Of a stretch of 64,000 nt of DNA, positions 40,762 through 49,889 are shown in pieces (position 1 is the stretch's first letter; each line of letters begins with the position of its first letter). This stretch comes from Alistipes ihumii AP11 (GTDB lineage: Bacteria; Bacteroidota; Bacteroidia; Bacteroidales; Rikenellaceae): assembly GCF_025144665.1 (NCBI RefSeq), contig NZ_CP102294.1, forward strand, positions 1,550,001 to 1,614,000, written 5' to 3'. The notes under the pieces are model-generated. The model did not search any database. It was not told the DNA's origin and saw only the letters and a list, made by a program, of their open reading frames with translations. The translations under genes and the position numbers were made by a program.

Positions 40762-43065
40762 TTACTTCTTCTTGGACTTCGCCATGATCTCGCGGCACTG
40801 TTCGAGCGTCAGCTCCTCGGGCACATACCCTTTGGGAATGCGGTAGTTCTTCCCGTCGAAAGCGATATAGGGACCGTATCGGCCGTTCAGCACCGCCAGT
40901 CCCGGCTCCTCGGGGAAACTGCGGATCGGCACCTTGGCCTTGGCGTCTTTTTCCCTCTTCTGAGAGATCAGCTCCACGGCCCGGTCCAGCCCGACCGTAT
41001 AGGGGTCGTCCGTCTTGGCCAGCGACACGAACTTGCCGTCATGACGGACATAGGGACCGAAACGACCGATCCCGATCACGACCTCCTTGCCCTCGAACTC
41101 TCCGACCGTGCGCGGCAGCGTAAACAGATCGAGCGCCTCCTCCAACGTGATGTTCGCGATCAGTTGTCCCTTCTTCAGACTGGCATAGCGGGGCTTTTCC
41201 CCGTCGTCTCCGCCGATCTGCGCCACCGGGCCGAAACGGCCGATTTTCACGTAAACCGGCTTTCCGCTCGCCGGATCGGTTCCGAGCAGATGGGCCTGAC
41301 CGCTCCGCACGGGCTCCTGCTCCAACGCTCGGTCCACCGTCGTATGGAAGCGGCCGTAAAAAGCACGGATCATGTCCACCCAGCTTTTCTCGCCTTCGGC
41401 GATCTCGTCGAACTCCTTCTCGACGAGCGCCGTGAAATTATAGTCCATGATATCGCCGAACTGCGTGTCCAAATAGTCGGTCACGATCATTCCTATATCG
41501 GTGGGCGACAGCTTGTTCTTTTCCCGGCCGACGTTCTCGGAAAGCGTTTTGCGCGCGATGGAGCCCTTCTCCAGTCTCAGTTGCACGTACTCCCGCTTGA
41601 CGCCCTCCCTGTTCTCCTTGACCACGTATCCCCGGGCGATGATCGTCGAAATCGTCGGGGCATAGGTCGACGGCCGGCCGATGCCGAGCTCCTCGAGCCT
41701 CTTGACGAGCGATGCCTCGCTGTAGCGGGGAGGACTCTGCGTGAAACGTTGCGAAGCCGTAATGCTCCGGGCCTGCGGTCTGTCGCCTTTCTTCAGAGGC
41801 GGCAACAGAGCCTCCTCGCCGTCGGCGGGTTCGTCTTCGGTCGATTCGGAATAGAGTCGCAGGAAACCGTCGAACAGGACCACCTCGCCGGTCGCGACGA
41901 ATCGCTCCTCGGTTCCGTCGACCGCGATGTCGACTACGGTCCGCTCGGTTTGGGCCGAAGCCATCTGCGAGGCGATCGTCCGTTTCCAGATCAGGTCGTA
42001 CAGCCGTTTCTCGGCCGGCGAACCTTCGATGCCGGTCCGGTCCATGTAGGCCGGACGGATCGCCTCGTGGGCCTCCTGAGCCCCTTTCGACTTGGTCTTA
42101 TAGTTGCGCGCCTCGGAATACCGTTCCCCGAACAGTTGCACGATCTCGGCTTTCGCCGCGGCGATCGCCTGCGAAGAGAGGTTCACCGAATCGGTACGCA
42201 TGTAGGTAATATATCCGGCTTCGTATAACCGCTGGGCGACCGACATCGTCTGACTCACCGACATACCCAGTTTGCGGCCCGCCTCCTGCTGCAACGTCGA
42301 AGTCGTGAAAGGTGCGGCAGGCGACTTTTTCGAGGGCTTGCGCTCGACCCCGAGCACGGTGAAAGTCGTCGCCTTGCATTTCTCGAGCAGATCGAGCGCC
42401 TGCTGCTCCGTATCGAGACGCCTGCTGAGCTCGGCCTTGAAAACGGCCTGTTTGCCGTCGGCGTCCGTGACGAAAAAGTCGGCCACGACCCGATAATAGG
42501 CCTTCGACTCGAAAGCCATGATCTCCCGCTCCCGCTCGACGATCAGCCGGACGGCCACGCTCTGCACGCGGCCGGCCGACAGCGACGGCTTGATCTTCTT
42601 CCACAGCACGGGCGACAGCTCGAAGCCGACCAGCCGGTCGAGAATACGGCGCGCCTGCTGGGCGTTGACCAGATTCAGGTCGATCCCGCGCGGATTTCCG
42701 ATCGCATGCAGAATCGCGTTCTTCGTAATTTCGTGAAAAACGATCCGCTTCGTATTGTCGTCTTTGAGTCCGAGCACCTGATACAGGTGCCACGCGATGG
42801 CCTCCCCTTCGCGGTCTTCATCGGAAGCGAGCCAAACCGTCTTGGCCTCTTTCGCGAGCTTTTCGAGCTCGGCCACCGTCTTTTTCTTGTCGGCGGAAAT
42901 TTCGTAATGAGGAGCGAAGTCGTTGGCGATATCGATGCCCAGTCCCTTTTTCGCCAAATCCCGGATATGACCGAAACTCGACTTGACGACATATCCCTTG
43001 CCCAAAAACTTTTCGATCGTCTTGGCCTTGGCGGGAGACTCTACGATCACCAGATTGTCTTGCAT
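40762..43065 (-). CDS. topA: DNA topoisomerase I
   Basis: Type IA topoisomerase that relaxes negative supercoils. The 767-residue protein starts with the TOPRIM segment LVIVESPAKAKTIEKFLG, has the DED-type acids in WLASDEDREGEAIAWH, and the active-site Tyr in GYITYMRTDSVNL. After the catalytic core come C-terminal repeats of the form 'vkiGRFGPvaqig' (four visible: KIGRFGPVA, GIGRFGPYVR, NGRYGPYIAF and the region between) that replace the Cys zinc fingers of E. coli topA; this is common in Bacteroidota. First gene of a short operon. Confidence 0.96.
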   Translation of the reverse strand: MQDNLVIVESPAKAKTIEKFLGKGYVVKSSFGHIRDLAKKGLGIDIANDFAPHYEISADKKKTVAELEKLAKEAKTVWLASDEDREGEAIAWHLYQVLGLKDDNTKRIVFHEITKNAILHAIGNPRGIDLNLVNAQQARRILDRLVGFELSPVLWKKIKPSLSAGRVQSVAVRLIVEREREIMAFESKAYYRVVADFFVTDADGKQAVFKAELSRRLDTEQQALDLLEKCKATTFTVLGVERKPSKKSPAAPFTTSTLQQEAGRKLGMSVSQTMSVAQRLYEAGYITYMRTDSVNLSSQAIAAAKAEIVQLFGERYSEARNYKTKSKGAQEAHEAIRPAYMDRTGIEGSPAEKRLYDLIWKRTIASQMASAQTERTVVDIAVDGTEERFVATGEVVLFDGFLRLYSESTEDEPADGEEALLPPLKKGDRPQARSITASQRFTQSPPRYSEASLVKRLEELGIGRPSTYAPTISTIIARGYVVKENREGVKREYVQLRLEKGSIARKTLSENVGREKNKLSPTDIGMIVTDYLDTQFGDIMDYNFTALVEKEFDEIAEGEKSWVDMIRAFYGRFHTTVDRALEQEPVRSGQAHLLGTDPASGKPVYVKIGRFGPVAQIGGDDGEKPRYASLKKGQLIANITLEEALDLFTLPRTVGEFEGKEVVIGIGRFGPYVRHDGKFVSLAKTDDPYTVGLDRAVELISQKREKDAKAKVPIRSFPEEPGLAVLNGRYGPYIAFDGKNYRIPKGYVPEELTLEQCREIMAKSKKK

Positions 43066-43160
43066 AACTCTATTTCTTTATTTCGTTCTCCGGCCGGCTT
43101 CGTTCCCGGCCGGCAGACCTTTCGCGCACCCGGACAGCCCTGCTGCGGAGGATTCTCCAA

Positions 43161-43195
43161 AAAACGAGAAAACCTAAAGTGTCCGCTTTAGGTTT
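43161..43195 (-). terminator. Intrinsic terminator of the DUF4270 operon
   Basis: Stem of 10 bp (43170-43179 with 43186-43195, AAACCTAAAG/CTTTAGGTTT), loop TGTCCG, 20 bases after the DUF4270 stop. On the minus strand T-rich sequence follows (TTTTCTCGTTTTTT). Confidence 0.75.
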
Positions 43196-43214
43196 CTGCG
43201 TATCGGCTACTCGG

Positions 43215-44597
43215 TCATTTGATCAACGTATAGGTGAGAATGACCCTCAACGGAGGATCGCTCACCCCGGTCTTGAGCACGACTTGCTTGAAATCGTACA
43301 GCTCGTCGTAGGCAGGCCCCAGCATCATCGTACGGGGAGCCTCGGAGGGCGAATTGACCAGTTTTTGCAGAAAACTGGATATATCCGTCGCATAGTTGCC
43401 GTGCGTACGGTTCAGATTGCCGCCGTATTGCAGGGTGATGCTGGCGGAACTTTCGTATACATAGTTATAATCGGGAATACCGGGGAAGGAAACGCTGTAG
43501 CCGGCATAGGACCCGAGTCTCTGCGGCGCCCGGTCGAAAATTCCGGCGGTCGGATCGTCGATCTCCCATACCAGATCGGCCCGGTTGATCACCATCGAGT
43601 TATAGGGTTCCTCCACCTTGGCCAACAGCTCGTCGACGAACCGGTCCGTGAAACGCACATAGGTCGAAACCCCGCCCAAGGACTGCACGTACCCTAATTG
43701 CGCGACCGGAGATCCGGACAGCGTATCGTTGATATGCTCCATCGAGGTCTCCGTATAGTCGTGCCGGATCGTGCTGACGCTGTTGTTGTTATATATCGTC
43801 GAACCGTTGGCGAACGAGTAATAGACGCTGACGGTATCCCGCCGGGTCGTCGCCGATTCGTCGATATAATTGTGGAGGTAAAGCATCATTTCCATCGACG
43901 AGTAGCCTATCCGGTAGACGCAAGCGTCTTCCGGAGAAGACGGATCGGGCACGAAACCGAATCCCTTGAACCTGTCGTAGAAAAGCGAGTCGGAAGTATA
44001 GGCCCCGCCGGTCGTGTCCATCAGCTTGCGGGCGAATTCCGCGACGGCCGGCCCCTCGAGCCTTACCCGGCGCTGGGAAGTCGGAACCCCGGTCAGTTCG
44101 AAATCGAACAGCGGCTGATCTCCGAGGACGGTCGACTGGTCGAAATTGGAATAATATACCGAATCGTCCAGATCGTTCACCAACTCGTATACGTTGAACT
44201 TCTGCGTCTTGGTCGTATCGCCCAGATAGGACGAATCGAGCGTGAACAGCAATACGAGCGAATCGAACACGGGCGCCGTGCCGAAAATATCCCCGTCGTC
44301 GTACGACGAGGAGTAGTAACTGAGCACGTATTGGCTCGACGCGGAAGCCGCGGTGCGTCCGAAAACAGGGTCTACGGCCGAGCCGAGATACATGTACGAC
44401 AGTCTCTCGCTCGGAAACGAATCGGTCTTCGCCAGATAGGTATCGATACCGTATACCGTATCCACCTTTATTTTCATCTGCTGATCGTCGGGAATCAGGC
44501 TTTCCCCGAGCCGGTTATCCACTTCGGTACACGACGCGAGCGCCGACAGAAAGAGCAGCGCCGCCGCCCCGGCCCTAAGCCTACCTCGTCTATTCAT
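43215..44597 (-). CDS. DUF4270-family lipoprotein
   Basis: A 460-residue exported lipoprotein with a basic start, hydrophobic stretch and lipobox LASC (Cys23). The mature protein is beta-rich and follows the DUF4270 pattern: an early 'DNRLGESLIPDDQQMKIKVDT' type segment, then a Tyr/Ser-rich first half and a C-terminal half with repeated strands. DUF4270 proteins are found across Bacteroidota, are probably outer-membrane lipoproteins and have no proven function. Its start overlaps the upstream GT5 gene by eight bases (ATGAATAG), a coupling that I believe recurs in the phylum. Confidence 0.82.
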   Translation of the reverse strand: MNRRGRLRAGAAALLFLSALASCTEVDNRLGESLIPDDQQMKIKVDTVYGIDTYLAKTDSFPSERLSYMYLGSAVDPVFGRTAASASSQYVLSYYSSSYDDGDIFGTAPVFDSLVLLFTLDSSYLGDTTKTQKFNVYELVNDLDDSVYYSNFDQSTVLGDQPLFDFELTGVPTSQRRVRLEGPAVAEFARKLMDTTGGAYTSDSLFYDRFKGFGFVPDPSSPEDACVYRIGYSSMEMMLYLHNYIDESATTRRDTVSVYYSFANGSTIYNNNSVSTIRHDYTETSMEHINDTLSGSPVAQLGYVQSLGGVSTYVRFTDRFVDELLAKVEEPYNSMVINRADLVWEIDDPTAGIFDRAPQRLGSYAGYSVSFPGIPDYNYVYESSASITLQYGGNLNRTHGNYATDISSFLQKLVNSPSEAPRTMMLGPAYDELYDFKQVVLKTGVSDPPLRVILTYTLIK

Positions 44598-45408
44598 TTG
44601 CGAGCACTTTGTTGTAGAATGCCTGATACTGGTCCAGATATTCCGGTGTTGACTTATCCTGATACTCCAGAAAGCGTTTCTTTTTCTCGACGAGCAAATC
44701 CCGGATCGCTTCGGGAGGCTCCGGAGTCTCGAAAATCACGCCATCGGTGTAGTTAATAACGAACTTCATCAGGTTTTCGTATGTGGGCTTGTCCAAATGG
44801 CTCAGATATTTCCTGCCGACGCCCTCCCCCTGAATCTTGCTTTTGAAACCCGGGTCCAGTTCCCCCTCGAACGCATCGTCGTAAACCGACAGTACGATCT
44901 TCGTGTGCTTGAAGACCGGATCGTCGGCAAACGCATTGCGCAGGTATACCGGAACGATGGCCGAGAACCAACCGTGGCAATGCACGATATCCGGGCTCCA
45001 GCGGAGCTTCTTGACCGTTTCGAGCACGCCCCGGGCAAAGAAGATCGCCCGCTCGTCGTTATCCGCAAAAAACGCTCCGTCTTCGTCCCGGATCATGGCC
45101 TTGCGGTGAAAATAGTCCTCGTTGTCGATGAAGTAAATCTGCACGCGGGCCGACGGAATCGACGCGACCTTGATAATCAGCTGATGATCGTTGTTGTCGA
45201 TGATCAGATTCATTCCCGAGAGGCGGATCACCTCGTGCAGCTGGTTGCGGCGCTCGTTGATCAGCCCGTAACGGGGCATGAAGGTCCGAATCTCGTTTCC
45301 TCTTTCCTGCATCCCCTGAGAAAGCGCCCTGCACAATACGGACATATCGGATTCAGGAAGATAAGGCGTGATTTCCTGACAGACATAAAGAATTTTGCAG
45401 TGACTCAT
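44590..45408 (-). CDS. Single-domain GT5 'glycogen/starch synthase'-like protein
   Basis: A 272-residue protein related to the N-terminal GT5 domain of glycogen synthase: ILYVCQEITPYLPESDMSVLCRALSQGMQERGNEIRTFMPRYG near the start and PDIVHCHGWFSAIVPVYLR in the middle, where the HxH/HGW part lines the acceptor site. In true glycogen synthases a second Rossmann half carries the ADP-glucose site; it is entirely missing, and the ADP-glucose Lys motif KxGGL at the start is replaced by PYLPES. Catalysis is therefore doubtful. Starts at the ATG at 45408 (an upstream TTG is possible); promoter box at 45450. Confidence 0.82.
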   Translation of the reverse strand: MSHCKILYVCQEITPYLPESDMSVLCRALSQGMQERGNEIRTFMPRYGLINERRNQLHEVIRLSGMNLIIDNNDHQLIIKVASIPSARVQIYFIDNEDYFHRKAMIRDEDGAFFADNDERAIFFARGVLETVKKLRWSPDIVHCHGWFSAIVPVYLRNAFADDPVFKHTKIVLSVYDDAFEGELDPGFKSKIQGEGVGRKYLSHLDKPTYENLMKFVINYTDGVIFETPEPPEAIRDLLVEKKKRFLEYQDKSTPEYLDQYQAFYNKVLANE

Positions 45409-45449
45409 TTCCAAGGAATTTTACAGGATTAGGGGCTACGACCCGAAGA

Positions 45450-45481
45450 CAAAGGTACTAATTTTTAGCCATTCGCGCAAC
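45450..45481 (-). promoter_or_regulatory. Promoter of the GT5/DUF4270 operon
   Basis: Minus-strand TACCTTTG (45450-45457) is a perfect -7 box 41 bases upstream of the start. GTTG (45478-45481), 20 bases further upstream, is a fair -33 element. Confidence 0.6.
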
Positions 45482-45502
45482 CCGGCCTCCGATTGCGCCG
45501 TC

Positions 45503-46552
45503 TCAGAGAATCAGCATCGCGTCGCCGTAAGTGCCGAAACGGTACTTTTCCTTCTTGGCCACGTCGTAGGCGCTCATCAGCGCGTCGTAGCCGGCGAAGG
45601 CGGCCACCATCATCAGCTGGGTGGAGTACGGCAGATGGAAGTTGGTGATCATGCAGTTGGCCACGCTGAACTCGTAGGGAGAAAATATGAACTTGTTCGT
45701 CCACCCGTCGAAAGGCTTCAGCAATCCCTCGGTCGACACGGAACTCTCGACCGAGCGCATCACGGTCGTGCCGACGGCGCACACCTTGCCACCGGCCCTC
45801 TTGACCCGGTTCACGGCCTCGGCCGTCCGCTCGGGAATGACGACCTGCTCGGAATCCATCTTATGCTTGGTCAGGTCCTCGACGTCGACGGTCCTGAAAT
45901 TACCCAATCCCACGTGCAGCGTCAGAAAGGCCATGTCGACGCCCTTGATCTCGAGCCTTTTCATCAGGTGCTTGCTGAAATGCAGTCCGGCCGTCGGCGC
46001 GGCGACGGCTCCCTCGTTCTTCGCGTAAATCGTCTGATAGCGCTCCTCGTCGATCGGTTCGACTTTCGGGCGTATCCACTTGGGCAGCGGCGTCTCGCCG
46101 AGTTTGTACAGCGCCGCCTTGAACTCGTCGTAATCGCCGTCGAACAGGAAACGAAGCGTCCGCCCGCGCGAGGTCGTGTTGTCGATCACCTCGGCCACCA
46201 TCAGGTCGTCGTCGCCGAAATAGAGCTTGTTGCCGATACGTATCTTGCGCGCCGGATCGACCAGCACGTCCCACAGGCGCAGGTCGCGGTTCAGCTCGCG
46301 CAACAGGAAAATTTCGATCTCGGCTCCCGTCTTCTCCTTGTTGCCGTACAAGCGGGCCGGAAACACTTTCGTATCGTTGAATACCAACACGTCGCCCTGC
46401 CTGAAATAATCGATCATTTCCTTGAATACCTTATGCTCGATCTTGCCTGTGCGGCGGTTCAGCACCATCAGCCGCGACTCGTCGCGGCTTTCGGCCGGGT
46501 ATTTCGCGAGCATATCGGGCGAAAAGCTGTAATTGTACTGGGATAGTTTCAT
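45503..46552 (-). CDS. queA: S-adenosylmethionine:tRNA ribosyltransferase-isomerase
   Basis: Makes epoxyqueuosine in the wobble position of GUN-decoding tRNAs by transferring and rearranging the ribosyl part of SAM. The 349-residue protein shows the family landmarks [16 protein letters not shown] near the start, [25 protein letters not shown] and THVGLGTF-like [11 protein letters not shown], and the C-terminal [19 protein letters not shown]. Length fits. The last gene of the minus-strand cluster from ftsX; 136 bases separate it from truB, so it may have its own promoter. Confidence 0.95.
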   Translation of the reverse strand: MKLSQYNYSFSPDMLAKYPAESRDESRLMVLNRRTGKIEHKVFKEMIDYFRQGDVLVFNDTKVFPARLYGNKEKTGAEIEIFLLRELNRDLRLWDVLVDPARKIRIGNKLYFGDDDLMVAEVIDNTTSRGRTLRFLFDGDYDEFKAALYKLGETPLPKWIRPKVEPIDEERYQTIYAKNEGAVAAPTAGLHFSKHLMKRLEIKGVDMAFLTLHVGLGNFRTVDVEDLTKHKMDSEQVVIPERTAEAVNRVKRAGGKVCAVGTTVMRSVESSVSTEGLLKPFDGWTNKFIFSPYEFSVANCMITNFHLPYSTQLMMVAAFAGYDALMSAYDVAKKEKYRFGTYGDAMLIL

Positions 46553-46688
46553 GATCGGACGATCTTTAGTTCTTGATTCGGAATAAACACAGTAATATTT
46601 ATACGCAAATCGAACCGTTTTGTTTCATTTTGCCGTCTTTTCCCTCCGTTTTTCGCACCGGAAGAGACGAAAAGCGAAGGACCGGGAG

Positions 46689-47426
46689 TCAACCGGCCGG
46701 TGCGTCATCGTTTCCGACGCCCGGGCGATTTCCGAGTATCCGCTCGATTTCCGCGAGCGAATAGGTGTCTTCCAGCGAGCAGGCCCCGCTCCGGGTCCGG
46801 CGCAGGGAGGTCAGATAGGCTCCGCTGCCGAGCCGCTCGCCCAAATCCCGCGCGATCGAGCGGATGTAGGTCCCCTTGCTGCACCGAATGCGAATCGCGA
46901 GCCGCGGCGGCTCGAACTCCTCGATCCGCATTTCATAGATACGGACCAGCGCGCGCCGCATCTGTACCTCGTCGCCGCGGCGGGCGTACTCATAGGCCCG
47001 CTTGCCGTCGATCATCTTGGCCGAATAGACGGGAGGCAGCTGCCACTGCTCGCCCTCCATGCCTCGCAGCGCCTCTTCGACGCTCTCGCGCGTGATATGT
47101 TCGAAAGGATAGGTCCGGTCGACCGGGTGCTCCCTATCGAAGCTCGGCGTCGTAGCTCCCAGTTCCAATCCGGCGAGATATTCCTTCTGCTCGGCTTGCA
47201 GCTCCTCGGCCCGTTTCGTCGCGCGGCCGATGCAAACGAGCAGCACGCCCGTAGCCAGAGGATCGAGCGTCCCTGCATGACCGATCTTGATCTTGCGGTG
47301 CCCCAGCCTGCGAAGCAGTACCTTGACCTTGCGCACCACGTCGGACGAAGTCCACCCGAGCGGCTTGTCGACAGGCAGCACGTAACCTTCCGCGAAAGGC
47401 AAATCCGTAGAAAGCGGTTGTCTCAA
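46689..47426 (-). CDS. truB: tRNA pseudouridine(55) synthase
   Basis: Forms the conserved pseudouridine in the T-loop of all tRNAs. The 245-residue protein opens with VLPVDKPLGWTSSDVVRKV and has the active-site Asp in GHAGTLDPLATGVLLV; the C-terminal part contains RIRCSKGTYIRSIARDLGERLG. No in-frame ATG exists before the conserved domain (an in-frame TAA lies just upstream), so the start must be non-ATG: TTG at 47426, or GTG fifteen codons later. It follows uppP by 12 bases. Confidence 0.94.
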   Translation of the reverse strand: MRQPLSTDLPFAEGYVLPVDKPLGWTSSDVVRKVKVLLRRLGHRKIKIGHAGTLDPLATGVLLVCIGRATKRAEELQAEQKEYLAGLELGATTPSFDREHPVDRTYPFEHITRESVEEALRGMEGEQWQLPPVYSAKMIDGKRAYEYARRGDEVQMRRALVRIYEMRIEEFEPPRLAIRIRCSKGTYIRSIARDLGERLGSGAYLTSLRRTRSGACSLEDTYSLAEIERILGNRPGVGNDDAPAG

Positions 47427-47438
47427 AATATCAGCGTT

Positions 47439-48236
47439 TTAAATCAGAGAATAGAGGATCGAGGCGATTCCCACCGCCAGACAGTACACGGCGAAATAGA
47501 TCAATTTCCCGCGCTTGACCAGACCGATCATCCAGTTGCAGGCCAGAAAGCCCGAGACGAAAGCGGCGATGAATCCGCCCGTCAGCGCAGCCGCCGAGAT
47601 ACCGCTTTCGGCCGGAGCGAAACCGCCTTTCAGCGCATCGAGAAACGCCTCTCCCAAAATCGGGATCAGCACCATCAGAAACGAGAACTTGGCGACATCC
47701 TCCTTGCGGTCGCCCAGCAGCAGTCCGGTCGCTATCGTCGAGCCCGAGCGCGACAGTCCCGGCAGTACGGCGGCGAACGCCTGAGCGATGCCGATCACGA
47801 AAGCGTCCCGGAACGAAATATCGCTCCGGCGCCTCGGCCGGGCATAATAGGCGAACGTCAGCAATGCGGCGGTCAGAATCAGGGAGACTCCCACGACGAG
47901 CAGTCCCGACGCGAACAGCGCCTCGACCTGCTCCTTGAACAGCAGCCCTACTACGGCCACGGGAATCATCGACAGCAGAATCTTACCCACGTACACCGTC
48001 TCCGCATTCCGGCGGAACCGGAAAAAACCGACGATGAGCCGTCCCAGCTCCGCACGGAAAACGACAATCGTACTGCACACGGTCGCAGCATGCACCGCCA
48101 CGGCGAACGTCAGATTCTCCTCGCCTTGCAGTCCGAACAGCGTATTGAAGATTTGCAGATGGCCCGAGCTGCTCACCGGGAGGAACTCGGTCAGGCCCTG
48201 CACGATTCCCAGAACGATCGCTTCCCAGAACTCCAT
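47439..48236 (-). CDS. uppP: Undecaprenyl-diphosphate phosphatase
   Basis: Recycles the lipid carrier of peptidoglycan and surface glycans by removing a phosphate from undecaprenyl-PP; also called BacA. The 265-residue membrane protein has about eight hydrophobic segments and both active-site motifs: [16 protein letters not shown] near the N-terminus and [18 protein letters not shown] in the second half. It ends 12 bases before truB and starts 3 bases after DUF3098, clearly one transcript. Confidence 0.96.
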   Translation of the reverse strand: MEFWEAIVLGIVQGLTEFLPVSSSGHLQIFNTLFGLQGEENLTFAVAVHAATVCSTIVVFRAELGRLIVGFFRFRRNAETVYVGKILLSMIPVAVVGLLFKEQVEALFASGLLVVGVSLILTAALLTFAYYARPRRRSDISFRDAFVIGIAQAFAAVLPGLSRSGSTIATGLLLGDRKEDVAKFSFLMVLIPILGEAFLDALKGGFAPAESGISAAALTGGFIAAFVSGFLACNWMIGLVKRGKLIYFAVYCLAVGIASILYSLI

Positions 48237-48239
48237 CGC

Positions 48240-48506
48240 CTACTGCCGTTTTTCGGGTTTCTTCATGATCGCGTAAATCTCGAAGGCAAAGCCGAACAGA
48301 ACGAGCAGCGGAGCGAGCGTGATCCGGCGGAAACTGAACATCTCTTCGTTGAACACGTTCGGATCGTCGCTGCCGCCCCCCGCCATCAGAACGAAGCCGA
48401 GCACGATGATCGCCAGCCCGATAAGCATCAGCTTGTAGTTCGTAAAAGTCAGCGGCATCTCGCGCTGCTTATCCGCCGGAGCGGACGGTTTCGCATTCTT
48501 TTTCAT
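48240..48506 (-). CDS. DUF3098 small membrane protein
   Basis: An 88-residue protein with a charged 20-residue start, two membrane segments (YKLMLIGLAIIVLGFVLMAGG and LAPLLVLFGFAFEIYAIM) and the connecting loop DDPNVFNEEMFSFRRI, which is the DUF3098 pattern. It is a Bacteroidota family whose gene normally stands between ftsX and uppP, as here, apart from the inserted methyltransferase-like frame. Position suggests a link with cell division or envelope work; the molecular role is unknown. Confidence 0.87.
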   Translation of the reverse strand: MKKNAKPSAPADKQREMPLTFTNYKLMLIGLAIIVLGFVLMAGGGSDDPNVFNEEMFSFRRITLAPLLVLFGFAFEIYAIMKKPEKRQ

Positions 48507-48513
48507 CTTATCG

Positions 48514-48990
48514 TCATAAAACGGTTTGTCTTTTACGGACGCTGCCCGCAGGCACGCGCGCCTGTACGGAAGACCCGTCGAACCGGGCAGTCCGGCACTT
48601 GAGATATTTCGGAACGGCGTACACGATAGCGCTCAAGCCTGCGGCGGCCCACAGCCAACCGTATTGGGGTCCCTCTCCTTCGAACCACTCGCCGGCGCAG
48701 TCGAACAGGCTGAAAATCGACAGCAGCGCGATACCCGGCCACTTGAAAAGATCGCCGACATACAACGGGTTGCGCATCACCGAATAGATTCCCGTCGTAT
48801 TCGGTTCGTCGGCCACCTGTCCTTCCGCCGTGCGGCGGTCCGAAGTCCGGTCCGGCGTATGTCCCGCCGTACGGACCCGGACGGCCAGCCCAAAAAAGGA
48901 GACTAGCAAAGCGCGTACGACCAGCGGCAGGACTTCCCGGAACCGGGAAAGCCGGCCGCCCTGTTTTTTCAAACGTTCGCCAAACAGCAT
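48514..48990 (-). pseudogene. Degenerate ICMT/PEMT-like membrane methyltransferase
   Basis: A 158-residue frame with a recognisable core of isoprenylcysteine-methyltransferase-like proteins: FFGLAVRVRTAGHTP...RTAEGQVADEPNTTGIYSVMRNPLYVGDLFKWPGIALL. Two things look broken. Between LPLVVRALLVS and FFGLAVRV about 25 residues (a membrane helix and loop) seem to be missing compared with relatives I know, and after GIALL the usual YYERIMxxEExFLxxxFG catalytic end is replaced by unrelated sequence. It sits between ftsX and DUF3098 with 17- and 7-base gaps. The frame is open, so a short functional protein cannot be excluded. Confidence 0.6.
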
Positions 48991-49007
48991 ACGCGTCTAA
49001 AATACAG

Positions 49008-49889
49008 TCAATACAGATTCGCATTACTCGTATTCATCCGCAGGAACTTGCGCACGGCGAAGCTCGTGAAAACGAGCGAGATCAGAATGCCTCCGACCAT
49101 CAGCACGCCGCAGATCGCCGCGATATAGGCATGCTCGCCTACGAAGTTCACCTCGGGCAGCCCCTCGCTGAGCCCCACGATCATCACCGCGAGCATCGCC
49201 CAAGAGATCAGCCCGGCATAAATTCCCTGCAGGACGCTGGTCACCAGAAAAGGCTTCATGATGAACCAGCGCGTGGCGCCGACCAGCTTCATCGTATGGA
49301 TGATATAGCGCTTCGAGAAGATCGTCACCCGAATCGTATTGTTGAGCAGAATCAGCGAAATGACGAGCAGCGTCGCGCCGAAAAGCAGCAGAATCAGGTT
49401 GAACTTGTTGATGTTCGACGTAATCTGATCGATCACGCTGCGCTGATACACCACCTCGTCGACTCCCTCCCACGACAGCAGCTGCCTCTCGAGCGCCGAG
49501 AGAGCTTCTTTTTCCGCCGAAGTCGAAGCCACCTTCACCTCATACATGTCCGGAAGCGGATTTTCCTGCAGAAAGCCGACGAAATCGTCGCCCAGATAGG
49601 CCTGAAACTCAGCCGCCGCCTCGTCCTTGGACGTATACTTCACCTCGCGCACGCCCTCGTGCTTCTCGATTCTTCCCTTCAGCGCGGCGCTCTGCTCGGC
49701 CGTTATGTCGTCGCGGAGCATCACGTACACGGTCACGTTCTCCTTCAGCCGTTCGGTCGCGTTCAGCGCGCCCATGATCAGATATCCCACGGCTCCGAGC
49801 AGGAACAGCACCAGCGCGATGCTGACCGTCGAAACGATGTAGGCGTTGCGCACCCGGCGCTTGATTCTCTTATTCTTGTCCACAGCCAT
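49008..49889 (-). CDS. ftsX: Cell division protein FtsX
   Basis: Membrane partner of the ATPase FtsE that controls septal peptidoglycan hydrolases. The 293-residue protein has a short basic cytoplasmic start, one membrane helix (VSTVSIALVLFLLGAVGYLI), a periplasmic domain of about 110 residues (ENVTVYVMLRDDITAEQ...), and three more helices with the FtsX signature region TIRVTIFSKRYIIHTMKLVGATRWFIMKPFL. No ftsE is adjacent. The start overlaps the end of the YfhO gene by 20 bases. Confidence 0.93.
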   Translation of the reverse strand: MAVDKNKRIKRRVRNAYIVSTVSIALVLFLLGAVGYLIMGALNATERLKENVTVYVMLRDDITAEQSAALKGRIEKHEGVREVKYTSKDEAAAEFQAYLGDDFVGFLQENPLPDMYEVKVASTSAEKEALSALERQLLSWEGVDEVVYQRSVIDQITSNINKFNLILLLFGATLLVISLILLNNTIRVTIFSKRYIIHTMKLVGATRWFIMKPFLVTSVLQGIYAGLISWAMLAVMIVGLSEGLPEVNFVGEHAYIAAICGVLMVGGILISLVFTSFAVRKFLRMNTSNANLY

